In this document: piece after piece, positions 41,979 to 52,989 of the stretch
Position numbering within the stretch: the stretch's first letter is position 1
Layout of the letters: every line of letters starts with the position of its first letter
Assembly (NCBI RefSeq): GCF_964019385.1
Contig: NC_088645.1
Location: 27,780,834-27,844,833 of the forward strand
Origin: Sycon ciliatum
Lineage: Eukaryota > Porifera > Calcarea > Leucosolenida > Sycettidae
Direction: 5' to 3'
Length of the DNA stretch: 64,000 bases
The notes under the pieces: model-generated
Database searches by the model: none
Told to the model about the DNA's origin: nothing
Seen by the model: the letters and a program-made list of their open reading frames with translations, nothing else
Made by a program: the position numbers and the translations under genes

Positions 41979-42091
41979 TAGGCAGGGCTTCATGTTGGAG
42001 CAGTAAATAGCAGTTAGGTACTCTTCTGAGTCAAGCTGGACTCAGCATGTCAAGTTTGGCATAATACAAGAAACGCGCTATCCCCAAACAG

Positions 42092-42529
42092 TTGCGTGGT
42101 TATTGTGTGAGTGTATATGCAGGAGTCCGCGGTCATGTGAGGGGGAGTGATAAATGGAAGTTTCCGGAGGAGGAAGGAGGAAACTGTAGTTATCACCAAC
42201 CCTCACCGCACCCAGCTCACCCCGCAACGGCGTGCGACCTGAGCTGGGCGCCCTGCCGTGCAGTATGGAACTATCCTCAAGCCAGTCACGTATTTGGCAG
42301 CCCAGTGAGCTGTCTACCGGATCCAAGCGTTTAGAAGCGCCAAATGCGGCAGGTCTCAGGCTGGTCGCGTAGGCGGCAGGCCGGCGGGCGACTCTGCATT
42401 CGCATTTGGATCACCGAAGTGATACAGGTGCTTCCACTGCACCCTGTGGCGCATCAGGGAGGCACCTGGGGCCCAGGCAGCCCGCCCGTAAGCGCACCAC
42501 CGTATCAGGTATGCGCAGGTGGAGCAGCA
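42092..42529 (+). repeat. R1 next unit, unit B
   Basis: Head-to-tail R1 unit up to GGAGCAGCA, where RT3 begins. Confidence 0.85.
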
Positions 42530-44882
42530 TTTTTTTGATTGATTGATTGATTTTTATTTCACGGATCCTCCAGAGGCAAATAGATGCCTATCGAAGGGAG
42601 TCTCCTAAGTAAGTATGGAAAATGAGAAAGTATGTTCGTAAGGGAGAAGAGGTAGAAGATACATTAGAATATAGAGTACAGAAGAAGTAAATTCAGTACT
42701 TCGGGTAGTACATTGCATGCAAATCATAATGAGAATTAGAAAAGCAGCATTGCGGACTACTATAACTGACATATACACAAACTATTGAAACTATCATAGA
42801 TGTGGTTAGCCTAGTCACAAAAGTCAGGAATACCTTTCAAAGAAAACATAGATTGCGAATGATACCGACGAACAGCAATACTAAATTTCGCTGTTGTAGA
42901 GAGTGAACGAATATCTTCAGGAAGTTTATTCCAGGCAACACTCAAAGAAAAAAGGGTTGATTTACGAAAGAAGGTGCCAGCTTTAGGAAGAATTATGGAT
43001 GAAGGGTGACGACTGCTTTGGGAAGAGGGTAGCTGGAAGTGAGACAACAAGGAGGGGTAGTGGGAGAATACATGGTGGAAATAGACAAGGCCAAGAATCT
43101 GCCGTCGCCATGCTAACGATTTCCAAGAGGACAGAACATTGAGGTCTTCTTTGGAAGTCGTCCAGTCAGGCCGACGCTTGAGTTTACTATTTAAGTATGC
43201 TCTAGCAGCAGTAGCCTGCAGTTTATCAAGGGTTGTGGACATGGTGGCTGAAACGGAAAACATCCAAACGGGAACAGCATATTCAAGGAGGGGACGAACA
43301 TAACATTTATACAAAAGATTCACAGCAGGAAAAGGAAGGAAGTTGGACATGTGGTTTAAAAGAAAAACCCGACCTCGAAATTTGCTGGTAATGTGTTGAA
43401 TATGGGGGGACAGATTGAGTGAAGGAGTGAGGATGATGCCCAGATGGCGGTGGGAAGAGGGCTGGGTCAGTAACGTACCGGCCATGGTGACGGTCCTGGG
43501 ATCAGGTGGGTTTGATTTAGGTCTGCAAAAGGGAACATGGACACATTTGTTAGCATTGAAAACTGCTTCAGCTTTATGGGACCAGTTCACACATCTATCA
43601 AGGTCTAGTTGCAGGGAGGCAGTGTGCGCGGCGGGTACGACAGTAGGCGGAGAAACGCAGACCATGTTGGAATCATCCGCAAACAGAGTCAGATCGCTGG
43701 ATTGGGGAATGCTGGGAAGTGAGTTGATAGAAAGGTTGAATAATAGAGTGCCTAGGTGGGAGCCTTGTGGCACACCAGCGGTGAGCGACATATGGGTTGA
43801 TAAGGAGGTTCCGACCCGCACAGACATCGATCGGCCTTCCAGGAAGTCCATCAGCCACGCGAATGAGTCAGGTGCACACCAACCGGACAGACATGAGGCT
43901 AGGAGGCGATGGCTGGTACGATCAAATGCCTTCGAGAAATCGAGAAAGACGGCATCACACTGGGCCCGGTTATCAAATGCAGAGCTGACAGTTGATGTGA
44001 TATGCACAAGTTGGTCAACCGTGCTTCGGTGGTGGCGAAACCCGAACTGTTTCGGCGACAGTAGTGTGTGTTTCGCTACAAACGCGTACACCTGGCGGCT
44101 GATTAACGCTTCGTAGCATTTTGCCACATCATTCAGCAGAGATATCGGCCGGTAGTTAGCAGGGTCATTGCGACTTCCCTTACCCTTGTAAATTGGGGTA
44201 ACGATTGCAACTTTCCACTCAAGGGGTTGGGATCGGTAAGTGGTGCAGCGGTTAAAGAGAGCAGTGAGGGATTGGGCGAGCACTTCTGCTGTCTCTCGTA
44301 GGATCCTGTTAGGAAGACTGCCAGCTGTAGACTTTCGCACACTTAGGGTCGACAGTGCCTTGAATACTTCTACGATAGACAGAGGGCGGATGGCAAATGT
44401 TTCCGAAGAAGAAGGCATGGCGAGATCACGATGATCTGCATCCGACGACGGTGTAGCTTGACTATTCTTGGCGAACTGTTGACAGAAGATGTTCGCTTTC
44501 TCAGGGTCGGTAACCGCTAAGGTATCGACTCCTTGTATATCAGGTATAACGGTGTGAGGACAATTGATGTGGCACATTTTCTTGACTCTCTTCCACCAGT
44601 CATAAGATCCTCGATCTGCATGAAGGCCTTCTGACATCTGGTCGTAGAAGTGACGTTTAGCTTTACGGATGGCAGCGACGAGGCAGTTCCTTGAAATGCG
44701 ATAAGCAGCCCAGCACTCAGGGGTATTGACACGTTTTGCTGCAGCAAATAGTCGATCTCGACGTTGACGGAGGCGATGGTGCACAGAGGTGAACCAAGGC
44801 TTTCCATAACGATTTGTTCGTTTTCGAACCTTCGGAACAAAAGATAATATGGCTGTGTCAACTAGGGTTCGCCAGGAGACCC
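42530..44882 (-). mobile_element. RT3, CR1/L2-group retrotransposon, 5'-truncated
   Basis: Minus-strand element with (AATC)n tail (42530-42552). Inserted in unit B R1; the empty site is at 39490-39505 (GGAGCAGCAGAGCATG). The 3' hairpin is AGGCA-TCTATT-TGCCT (42570-42585). At most 1-2 bp are duplicated at the target. Confidence 0.9.
42811..44882 (-). CDS. RT3 reverse transcriptase, about 690 aa, 5'-truncated
   Basis: The frame is open from the truncation point to the stop at 42811. It keeps the pre-RT helical region (AYRISRNCLVAAIRKAKRHF), YRPISLLNDVAKCYEALI, VFLDFSKAFDRTSH (catalytic Asp), AGVPQGSHLGTLLFNL, LFADDSNMV (FADD), and the C-terminal AWRRQILGLVYFHHV and AWNKLPEDIR blocks. The first 14 codons upstream belong to R1. 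The endonuclease is missing. The intact frame implies recent insertion; 5' truncation makes it non-autonomous. Confidence 0.85.
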
Positions 44883-44936
44883 AGAGCATGCTGTGTGCCG
44901 GACACCCGGCGGTACCCACCATCATCCGGTCGACTT
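44883..44936 (+). repeat. R1 segment between RT3 and RT4
   Basis: AGAGCATGCTGTGTGCCGGA to CGGTCGACTT; shares the GAGCATGCTG variant with 39497-39506. Confidence 0.9.
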
Positions 44937-44981
44937 ATTATTATTATTATTTAAATTTTGAATAGGGCAATCCCCACAGGC

Positions 44982-47381
44982 CTAAGGCCTTTTTACAGGG
45001 TACCCTATGTGGTCACGTATAGATTTGCGGAATAGTGAAAGCGAGGAGCAAGAGCGAATGTCAGCTGGAAGAGAATTCCAGCGTTCAGAAGCCAGAAAGC
45101 TCAAAGCGAATAAGCCATAACGAGTGCAAGCTTTAGGCAGAGCAAGTGAATCTATGGACTGGGAACGTGTATGGGCAGCTGTGCGTGTTGTGGCAGAACG
45201 AAGGCAGAAGCAATCAGAGAGCAGAGTGCTACACATGCCACGTATGGCCCGAAAGACAAGAATATATAGTTTAAGCTGATAGCGCAGTGCAATAGGAGCA
45301 AGGCCATATCTGGTGTGTAAGACTGCAACATCATAGTGCCAAGGGAAACCAAAAACAATCCTAACAGCGCGGTTAGCAATACGAGTTAGTCTATCATGTT
45401 GTGTGGTGTGAAGGCAGTGTACAAACGCATTAGAACCATATTCGAGGTGTGCTTGAATAAATGAGCAGTAGAAGGTCTTTCTCGCAGCCGGTGTCAGATT
45501 GTCCCTGATCTTCCGGAACATGGCAAGTTTTGTTTCGACCTTTTTCTCAACTTCAGTGACATATGAGGAGAATGATAGATGTTCGTCAATGGTGAGGCCA
45601 AGATACTTCACCGTTGGTGTTGGGGATATGAGGACATCGCCGAGCCGAAGGCAGATGTTAGGAGGAACACATTTTGTTTTTTGTCTTATGATGATAAATT
45701 GAGTCTTGGAGTTATTAAGATTGAGACCTCGGTCACGTAGGTACTCTCTGATGACAGATATGTCAGCAGAGAGATCATCAGTGAGTTTCTGCAAGTTCGT
45801 GCCTGCCTTATACATAGACACGTCGTCTGCAAATTGCCGAACCTTGCTCGTGATGGTACATGATGGCAGAGCTCGGACAGATAGGTTAAAGAGGGCAGGA
45901 CCCAATGTTGACCCTTGAGGTACACCTCTTGTAGGTGTGTACTGTTCACCTTCCTGATGCTTCGTGACTACTCGTTGGCGACGGTCACATAGGAAACTAG
46001 CTATCCATTGCAGTGCAGTACCACCGACACCAATAGAGAAGAGTTCTTGAAGAAGGGAGGCGTGATTGACTGTGTCAAATGCTTTGCTGAGATCGAGAAA
46101 AGCAGCGACAACAAATTGGCCCTTGTCTAGACATGCTTGCCAGTCGTTTGTTGTCGTGGCTAAAAGATCTTCGCAGGAATGCTGCTTGCGGTAGGCGAAC
46201 TGTTCATTCGGCAACGCGTTCGGAAATGATTCACCTTGTATGTGCGACATGATCTGCTCATACGCGCACCTCTCCAGCAGCTTGGAAGCGATCGGGAGGA
46301 GGGAAATAGGTCGATAATTACTGGGATCAGATGAACTCCCGCGCTTGTGAATTGGACGAACGTTGGAAATCTTGTATAAAGAGGGAAAAATACCTGATCT
46401 GAAAGATATGGTGAAGAGCTGGGCAAGAGAGGGAGCGATTTGTTTCTGGAGGAGTTTGTAGATGGACGGAGGTATTTTATCTGGACCACTTGCTTTGTGG
46501 CTGTCAAGGCGTTTCAAATAAGACACTATGGTTGCTGCTGACACCGGTTCAAACTCAGTGAGGGACGGCTCTGGCATTGGTCCGATCGGTAGTCCGATAC
46601 CTGTGCCTGATCGTGAGGGTGCACTCGAAGCGCGCTGTGGAGCGGTCGGTGATACGTTGAGGTGTCCAAAGGTCACGGTGCTAGCTGCACCTGCAGGTGT
46701 TGCTGGGGCAGGGGCTCGAGGTGAGACTATCCTGGCGAACGTTGCTGAAATGTCTTTGACTGAGGCATGGGGCTCATGGTACACAGTTGTTCTCCCAAGC
46801 AAAGAGTTGATTGTTTTCCACTGTAGCCTTGGGTTGCGATTGTTTCGAGTCAGTTCGTTTTGGAAATACGCAGCTTTCTTTCTTCGCATGAGGAGTTTAC
46901 TTTCGCGCCTTAGAGCACGGAAAGCCTGAGTTAGACGTTGATCATCCGGTCTCTGTATCATTTTCCTATGTGCTCTTTTCCGGCGATAGAGTAATTGCCT
47001 TAGTTCACCGTCCACCGAAGGAGAAGGTTTGTATCGTGGTGACGTGGTGATGGTCGTGGTCGGACAATGCTTGTCAAGGGTGTCAGCTATTGAGGTTTGG
47101 AATAGGGCAATGTGCTCGTTTAGAGTGATCTCAGATGGCGAAATGTTGTTATTATGGAGAGCAGTCAAACTGGAGCTAATGTCGTCTTGGAATTGTTGAA
47201 TGTTTATCGCTCGAACTGGAGGCTTACGAATAGTAATGCGTTCTTCTTTGAATGTTCGTAGCATGGTAGATAGCTCGAGAATGACAAGTTGGTGGTCACA
47301 TACGTCGCATGGTTGAATGAACGGAGCATGTGATGGAATTGACATTGTTTCCAAGCGGCTGTGAGTTTGGCAACTGAGCAA
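44982..47381 (-). CDS. RT4 reverse transcriptase with endonuclease end, 799 aa
   Basis: Contains the end of the endonuclease, where the usual SDH reads CDH (VCDHQLVIL), then a long linker, HKASGPDKIPPSIYK, YRPISLLPIASKLLER, AAFLDLSKAFDTVNH, RGVPQGSTLGPALFNL and QFADDVSMY (FADD), TVKYLGLTIDEHLSF and ASERWNSLPADIRS. The frame shifts near 47340 from the upstream endonuclease part. L2/CR1 type. The S-to-C change would impair the endonuclease if real. Confidence 0.85.
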   Translation of the reverse strand: MLSCQTHSRLETMSIPSHAPFIQPCDVCDHQLVILELSTMLRTFKEERITIRKPPVRAINIQQFQDDISSSLTALHNNNISPSEITLNEHIALFQTSIADTLDKHCPTTTITTSPRYKPSPSVDGELRQLLYRRKRAHRKMIQRPDDQRLTQAFRALRRESKLLMRRKKAAYFQNELTRNNRNPRLQWKTINSLLGRTTVYHEPHASVKDISATFARIVSPRAPAPATPAGAASTVTFGHLNVSPTAPQRASSAPSRSGTGIGLPIGPMPEPSLTEFEPVSAATIVSYLKRLDSHKASGPDKIPPSIYKLLQKQIAPSLAQLFTISFRSGIFPSLYKISNVRPIHKRGSSSDPSNYRPISLLPIASKLLERCAYEQIMSHIQGESFPNALPNEQFAYRKQHSCEDLLATTTNDWQACLDKGQFVVAAFLDLSKAFDTVNHASLLQELFSIGVGGTALQWIASFLCDRRQRVVTKHQEGEQYTPTRGVPQGSTLGPALFNLSVRALPSCTITSKVRQFADDVSMYKAGTNLQKLTDDLSADISVIREYLRDRGLNLNNSKTQFIIIRQKTKCVPPNICLRLGDVLISPTPTVKYLGLTIDEHLSFSSYVTEVEKKVETKLAMFRKIRDNLTPAARKTFYCSFIQAHLEYGSNAFVHCLHTTQHDRLTRIANRAVRIVFGFPWHYDVAVLHTRYGLAPIALRYQLKLYILVFRAIRGMCSTLLSDCFCLRSATTRTAAHTRSQSIDSLALPKACTRYGLFALSFLASERWNSLPADIRSCSSLSLFRKSIRDHIGYPVKRP

Positions 47382-47793
47382 GCAGGTTAGGTACTAATGG
47401 TAGATCAATGGTGGAGTTGCTCGGCAGCCTCGTGGGGGCGAGTACCACATTTCTTAAACTGTTATCGCTGCAGAAGGTTTGGAGGTGGGTGTAGTGTGGG
47501 TGATTGTGGTTCTGAACATTGACATTGAAATCACCAATGACTATCGTGTGCGATTTTGCTGCTGTGGATCCTAAGATGTTGTCCACTGTATCAGTCAGTT
47601 TCTGCCAGAATATGACAGGCGTGGACGGCGATCTGTATGCAGCAATAATGTTTAGTGTGATTTCTTGAAGACGTACATGTATCGACACTGCTTCTATGTC
47701 GTTCGTGATCCCTATTCGATTGTGCTGCAGTCCATCACGGACATAGATGCATACTCCTCCCCCAGTCTTGTCTTGTCGGTCTCGCCGATAAAA
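47296..47793 (-). pseudogene. RT4 endonuclease part, frame-shifted and truncated
   Basis: GGGVCIYVRDGLQHNRIG, IIAAYRSPSTP and IVIGDFNVNVQNHN are APE-type endonuclease blocks. The N-terminal third with the catalytic Glu is missing. Confidence 0.75.
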
Positions 47794-48015
47794 TCATGGT
47801 TGTGCGACTCTACACAGCCAGCACTCATTACTTGCTATTGCTTGCAGAAGGCCAGATTTTTCTTTTTTTCTTTTTTCGCTCTTTCCCTTCATACGTGCCT
47901 AGGCACGGCTTCATGTTGGAGCAGTAAATAGCAGTTAGGAACTCATCTGAGTCAAGCTGGACTCAGCATGTCAAGTTTGGCATAATACAAGAAACGCGCT
48001 ATCCCCAAACAGTTT
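47794..48015 (+). repeat. R1 second half, MITE-free
   Basis: CATGGTTGTGCGACTC to CCCCAAACAG. Supplies the empty site for the CAG-ended MITE at 47899-47902. Confidence 0.9.
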
Positions 48016-49384
48016 TTTACTTATTTATTTTTTACTATTATTCACAAACCCAACTCGTAAAATAAATAATATGTGGACAAAAACAAACAGCTACTGAGCA
48101 GGGGCTGCACTGGGCAGCAGTGATGGTGAGGTACCAGGGGCTCCACCGACCAAAGGTCTCGGCTTCAATGCCACAAGCACGCACCAGGAAAAAGAAACAG
48201 AAATGTAAAGCTAAGCTAGATCTAGCTATGGGGAAGTAGAATGGGTAAAAGTACCGGTAGGTGTTTAGAAAAATAAAAACAAGATGAAAAGAGATAGTTT
48301 ATTATCAGTGTTTGGACTGACGTACAATGTACATGTCAACTTCATCAACCAAAACTTATGAACTTTTTTAATAGATCTGAAACGAAACTCGCACAAAGAA
48401 GTGTAAAGAAAACAAGCTGAAAAACAGAAAAATAGAAAAATAATAAGGCACCCATTTTGATAATCCAGGGGATGGCCCACGCCTGGTAAAAGAATAAGCA
48501 GAGAAAAGAAAAGAATCATAACAAGTTTTTCCATGTATGCAAAACACAGCTGAGCACTCTGAGCAAGGCCAGGTACGCGGATTAGCGGGTCCGGCAAGCG
48601 ACGAGCTCGAAAAGTTACAGGGAATCTGTTGCCCAGTACCAGTTGCTGTTTCTCGGGTGTCGGTAGACCTTTGTCTTGAATGACTGAAAACGTGTTTTGT
48701 GTGGGCGCTGCGACAGCAGCCTGTCAGGAAGGGAGTTCCATGCGCCAATACAGCAGTACGGGAACGACCGCTTCACGACGGATGGAGCTGAGACAGGGAG
48801 CGTGTCTGACAGTTGATAGGCGTGGCTGGTGGCATTATTGTGCTGGTTCCTGGTTCTGGGGTTGGCTGGAGAAACGCGATGCGGTGGCAATACAGCAAGT
48901 AGCTGAGGAGGACCAGTAATGAAATGCAATGTGTACATGCACGAGAGAACAGCAACAGTCCGGCGGACAGCCAGACTGGGGAGAATTGCACCAGGGCCAA
49001 TGATGCGCAGTGCGCGGCGTTGAACATTATCCAGACGTTGGATGTGGCTGGCTGGCGCACCCATCCACACAAGCTGGGCATACTCCATCAGGGGCCTCAC
49101 GAATGCCTTGTAGACAGTCGTTCGGCCAGCTGGCGTTAGAATGTTGGCCGCTCGTCGGAGAAAGCCGAGGCGCTGCTGGGCGCGGATGGTCACGGTCCTG
49201 AGGTGACTAGCGAAGGACAATTTGGAGTCAAATCGAACACCAAGCAGTGATATGCTGGTTTCCTACGGTACAGGGGTACCACCAAACAGGATTTGGGGCA
49301 GGTCTAGGTCAGTGCGTCGGAGGGTAGCAGTCATAGCCTGTGACTTGCTGGGCTCGAAAGACACGTTCCACCGGCAACCCCACT
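48016..49384 (-). mobile_element. RT1-like retrotransposon, 5'-truncated copy 3
   Basis: The minus-strand peptide MSFASHLRTVTIRAQQRLGF, MEYAQLVWMGAPAS, IGAWNSLPDRLLSQ and WYWATDSL is an RT1 relative, diverged in its 3' UTR. It lies in R1 with about 330 bp of the target missing (R1 jumps from CCCCAAACAG to TCAAGCCAGTCACG). The upstream part (49221-49384) has a stop/frameshift. Confidence 0.85.
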
Positions 49385-49978
49385 CAAGCCAGTCACGTAT
49401 TTGGCAGCCCAGTGAGCTGTCTACCGGATCCCAGCGTTAAGAAGCGCCAAATGCGGCAGGCCCAGTCTCAGGCTGGTCGCGTAGGCGGCAGGCCGGCGGG
49501 CGACGGCAAGGCTGCATTCGCATTTGGATCACCGAAGTGATACAGGTGCTTCGACTGCACCCCGTGGCGCGTCAGGGAGGCATCTGGGGCCCAGGCAGCC
49601 CGCCGTAAGCGCACCACCGTATAATTAAGGTATGCGCAGGTGGAGCAGCAGAGCAAGATGTGTGCCGGACACCCGGCGGTACCCACCATCATCCGGTCGA
49701 CTTCATGGTTGTGCGACTTTACACAGCCGGCACTCATTACTTGCTATTGCTTGCAGAAGGCTAGAATTTTGTTTTGTTTTCGCTCTTTCGCTTCCTCCAG
49801 GCACGGCTTCATGTTAGAGCAGTAAATAGCAGTCAGGAACTCATCTGAGTCAAGCTGGACTCAGCGTGTCAAGTTTGGCATAATACAAGAAGCGCGCTAT
49901 CCCTAAACAGTTGTGTGGTTATTGTGTGAGTGTATATGCAGGAGTCCGCGGTCACGAGATGGGGGGGGGGGGAGTGAT
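49385..49978 (+). repeat. R1 copy, last in the cluster
   Basis: R1 from TCAAGCCAGTCACG through CCCTAAACAG and into the next unit (TTGTGTGGTTATTGTGTGAG), which ends at a G run (49961-49972). Confidence 0.85.
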
Positions 49979-50227
49979 AATAGGGAGGTTCTGCTATACG
50001 TGAAACGTAGAGAAATCACGTAGAGAGCAGGTGTCTGGGTTAGAGTCTACGGCTTCGCGTGTTTTGGCTCCAGATTTCTACGCAGAGATGGGGTTCTCTA
50101 CGTTGTGGCACACGCAGAGAAAATGCGTACGGATTTGCTGGGTATCGATCAACTGCATGCAGAAAACTGCCAAATATGGAAGGGGAAATTCCCAGTACAT
50201 ATTCCACGTGACTTCTCTAGGTGAAAC

Positions 50228-50547
50228 CAAGAGTACATAACCCCCCAGAGTGTGCAACTCCCACATACCCTGTTGTCCCGACAGAATTTCAAGTTGACGT
50301 CATTATTTATGACGCAATGCTCCTTGCAGCAGTGATTTACAACATGTGTACGGGTGTCAACGCATCACACGTTTTTCTTTGCAATAATTTGTACAGGATC
50401 GATCGGCTTCGGTCGACCACAGGTTCCAGATTCGTCTGATAATCCGTGTACAGTGCGCATTGCATCATCAAAATGACGTCAACTTGAAATTCTGTCGGGA
50501 CAGCACCCATAGTGGAGTTGCACACTCTGGGGGGTTATGTACTCTTG
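50228..50547 (+). mobile_element. 7-bp-TSD MITE, copy 1
   Basis: 320 bp, TIR CAAGAGTACATAACCCCCCA, flanked by GTGAAAC (50221-50227 and 50548-50554). No coding capacity. Superfamily not assigned. Confidence 0.85.
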
Positions 50548-50554
50548 GTGAAAC

Positions 50555-50874
50555 CAAGAGTACATAACCCCCAAGAGTGTGCAACTCCACTATGGGTGCT
50601 GTCCCGACAGAATTTCAAGTTGACGTCATTTTGATGATGCAATGCGCACTGTACACGGATTATCAGACGAATCCGGAGCCTGTGGTTGACCGAAGCCGAT
50701 CGATCGTGTACAAATTATTGCAAAGAAAAACGTGTGATGCGTTGACACCCGTACACATGTTGTAAATCACTGCTGCAAGGAGCATTGCGTCATAAATAAT
50801 GACGTCAACTTGAAATTCTGTCGGGACAACAGGGTATGTGGGAGTTGCACACTCTGGGGGGTTATGTACTCTTG
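50555..50874 (-). mobile_element. 7-bp-TSD MITE, copy 2 (inverted)
   Basis: 320 bp, reverse complement of copy 1 at very high identity; flanked by GTGAAAC (50548-50554 and 50875-50881). The pair makes a palindrome of about 650 bp. Confidence 0.85.
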
Positions 50875-50992
50875 GTGAAACGTAGAGCAGAACAGCATTT
50901 CTTTACGTTACGGAAACGCGAAGAAAGTTCGCGTGATTCTTTGCGTCGCGTTCCCAAAACGTAGAGCAGAACCTTCCCAGTTAAACTTTTAT

Positions 50993-51463
50993 CTCCACGT
51001 AGATTATTTCCGTAGTTTTATCGATTTTGTTGGAAGATTTGATATGTGTGCGAACTAAACCCGAATCCTGCGAGGCAAAATTCCACGTCACATCGCACGT
51101 GTAACTTAACCTCTAAAAATTACATGTTACGTGAGATTTGCACCACGTTTTGAAAAAAAAGGCAAAAAAACGTGCACTCTCTAGTTACACCAAAAAGCGC
51201 GAAACAAGACTCGATTTTTTACGCGGCTCTTTTAGAGCATAGTAATCATCATGTGCGTGTTTTGAAAATTTGAAATACCCACGGTGAAACATTCAAAAAT
51301 GCAAACGTGCCTGTCGTCGATTGCAGCTGTGTGAATCCACACAGTCACTTTTCTCGTATGTCACTCCCTGTAAAACGTGCAAGTGCCTGTCGTGTGAATA
51401 CCCCATTAGGGTTATACGCCATGGTTGGTTATAAAAACCCTGCAATCACCACTCCAAAGTGAT
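50993..51463. other. No recognised gene
   Basis: Contains a few further ACGT-rich motifs; no frame or repeat assigned. Confidence 0.4.
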
Positions 51464-51912
51464 CAATAGGGAGGATTCGCTCCACGGAATTACGTAAGAA
51501 AATAACGTAGAAACTGCACGTAATTTTTAAACGTGAAATTCAGAGCTGTTGGGTTTTGCTCTACGTGATTTCTCCACGACTGCTAAACATGCCTTGTTGC
51601 TTTGGAGACGTGTTGGCTGCATGCGCCCACCGCATGCACCACGAACCGAAACCGCGTTTTCCATCGTATTTTGCAAGTGATGTACGGTGTGTGTAGATCT
51701 ACCTTGTGTTTCGCGCGGCTTGAACTTTGCCACGGACAAGTCCTGAAAATGCGAAAAATATTTCAAAAAGTCCTACGGAGGCCGTAACGTAGGAAACAGC
51801 TTTCCAACGGAAATCCGTAGAGAGTTTTACTTATGAAAGCGGCCCTCGCTCCCCGGCGTGGACGACATACGGATTTTCATACGTAATTACGTAGAGCGAA
51901 ACCTCCCTATTG
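51464..51912. mobile_element. MITE with TIR CAATAGGGAGG
   Basis: 449 bp; CAATAGGGAGGATTCGCTCC at left and the inverted GAGCGAAACCTCCCTATTG at right; the TIR continues for about 35 bp (ACGTAATTACGTA). Noncoding. Confidence 0.75.
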
Positions 51913-52039
51913 GCTGCCCCAGCCATGTACGAGTTGCTTGGAATTAAACTAATGATAGGGAAACTCCCTATAAACCACAACACAACCGCTCACATAAATC
52001 TCGAAGTACTAGTACCCGATTTTTTTTATAGCAAACTAC

Positions 52040-52560
52040 TAGCAACAGACTTGGAGGCGAAATGTAATAGTGCATTGAGAATTATACTTATTCACAGATA
52101 CCAGTGGAATTGAATCTACGATAGGCACCACGTGTTGTAAGAATGCTCACTCCAATATGGATGAAAATCAATTATTCTTGCTGAGTGCAACGATATTATT
52201 GTATCAACAAAAGTATAGACTCCTAATGACAAACTAACGTACTCGGAGGCAAAATGTAACAGCGCACAGAGCATATACTTCTTCACAGATTTCAGGGGAA
52301 TTACATCTACGATAGGCACTATGTGCTGTAAGAATGCTCTCTCCGATCAATGGACAACCAACTGCGTTCTAGCTGAGTGCAGCGACATTAATCAACGAAA
52401 GTACAGGTTTGCGATTACTGATTAACAGACTTGGAGGCAAAATGCAATAATGCACGACGAAAATACTCCTTCACAGATATCAATGGAAATGCATCTACTA
52501 TAGGCACTATGTGTTGTACGAATGCTCACTCGAATAGTAATAAACTATCAACTTTGTTGA
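52040..52560. repeat. Three degenerate tandem units of about 180-200 bp
   Basis: Each unit has GGAGGC.AAATG.AA.A.TGCA, TTCACAGAT, ATCTAC.ATAGGCAC and TGT.AGAATGCTC.CTC (positions near 52050, 52235, 52430). Satellite-like but diverged. Confidence 0.7.
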
Positions 52561-52932
52561 AGCTGAATGCAGCGACATTGACAATAAATCAAAGGCAACA
52601 AACCTGATGGACCACCAGGAGAGGTAAACCGTCATAATAGACAAACCTGAAATCGTGCATGCTTCAATTCAATCAATGCTAAGTTTCCTTATCAATATTT
52701 CCTACCAACATATCCTTAGGCCAAGATTAGCTTCATGCAAGTAGCATCAAAGTACAGAGAAGCACCAACACGAAATGAAATCAAGGCATCAGGTTACATC
52801 GTGTGAAATGCGTACTGATTATTACCTCTTACAGTCATGCATAATAATTGTGTATAGGTGTGTTGACATATGCATGCATGTGTATGCGTGGTGTAACACT
52901 ACAGGAATGCTAACAATGGCCGGAACTGGTCG

Positions 52933-52985
52933 TCAGCTTTTTCCACTTGCTAAGGCTTGTAGAAAGTCTTCCCACTGTTCCGGCA
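52933..52985 (-). CDS. Putative short terminal exon
   Basis: On the minus strand TTTTGTTTGCAG is followed by codons for PEQWEDFLQALASGKS and a stop. A good acceptor and a helix-like peptide suggest the last exon of a host gene. No other exon was linked. Confidence 0.3.
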
Positions 52986-52989
52986 CTGC

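Larger units (their letters stand above)
39818..44936 (+). repeat. Segmental duplication unit B
   Basis: Sister of unit A: unique stretch, TC microsatellite, S1 (40247-40770), R1 (40772-41219), two shared MITEs, the next R1, and an extra RT3 insertion. It lacks the hAT-like element and keeps its footprint at 41190-41205. Confidence 0.85.
44937..47793 (-). mobile_element. RT4, CR1/L2-group retrotransposon, truncated in endonuclease
   Basis: Minus-strand element with (TAA)n tail at 44937-44952 and 3' hairpin AGGCC-TTA-GGCCT (44978-44990). R1 is interrupted precisely between GGTCGACTT and CATGGTTGTG; intact R1 is at 38436-38455. The 5' break is inside the endonuclease. Confidence 0.9.
49979..50992. 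mobile_element. MITE with TIR AGGGAGGTTCTGCT, split by a nested pair
   Basis: Ends TAGGGAGGTTCTGCTATACG and the inverted CGTAGAGCAGAACCTTCCCA, with many ACGTAGAG motifs. Removing the nested pair (50228-50881) leaves about 360 bp. Related in style to 51464-51912. Confidence 0.7.

Noticed and set aside
43415..44116. 233-aa plus frame antisense to RT3, and similar frames antisense to RT1 ORF2 and RT4
   Set aside because: Shadows of the RT coding strand; no motif of their own.
42811..44925. Start codon of the RT3 frame at 44925
   Set aside because: The first 14 codons (MMVGTAGCPAHSML) are R1 sequence fused by insertion, not part of RT3.
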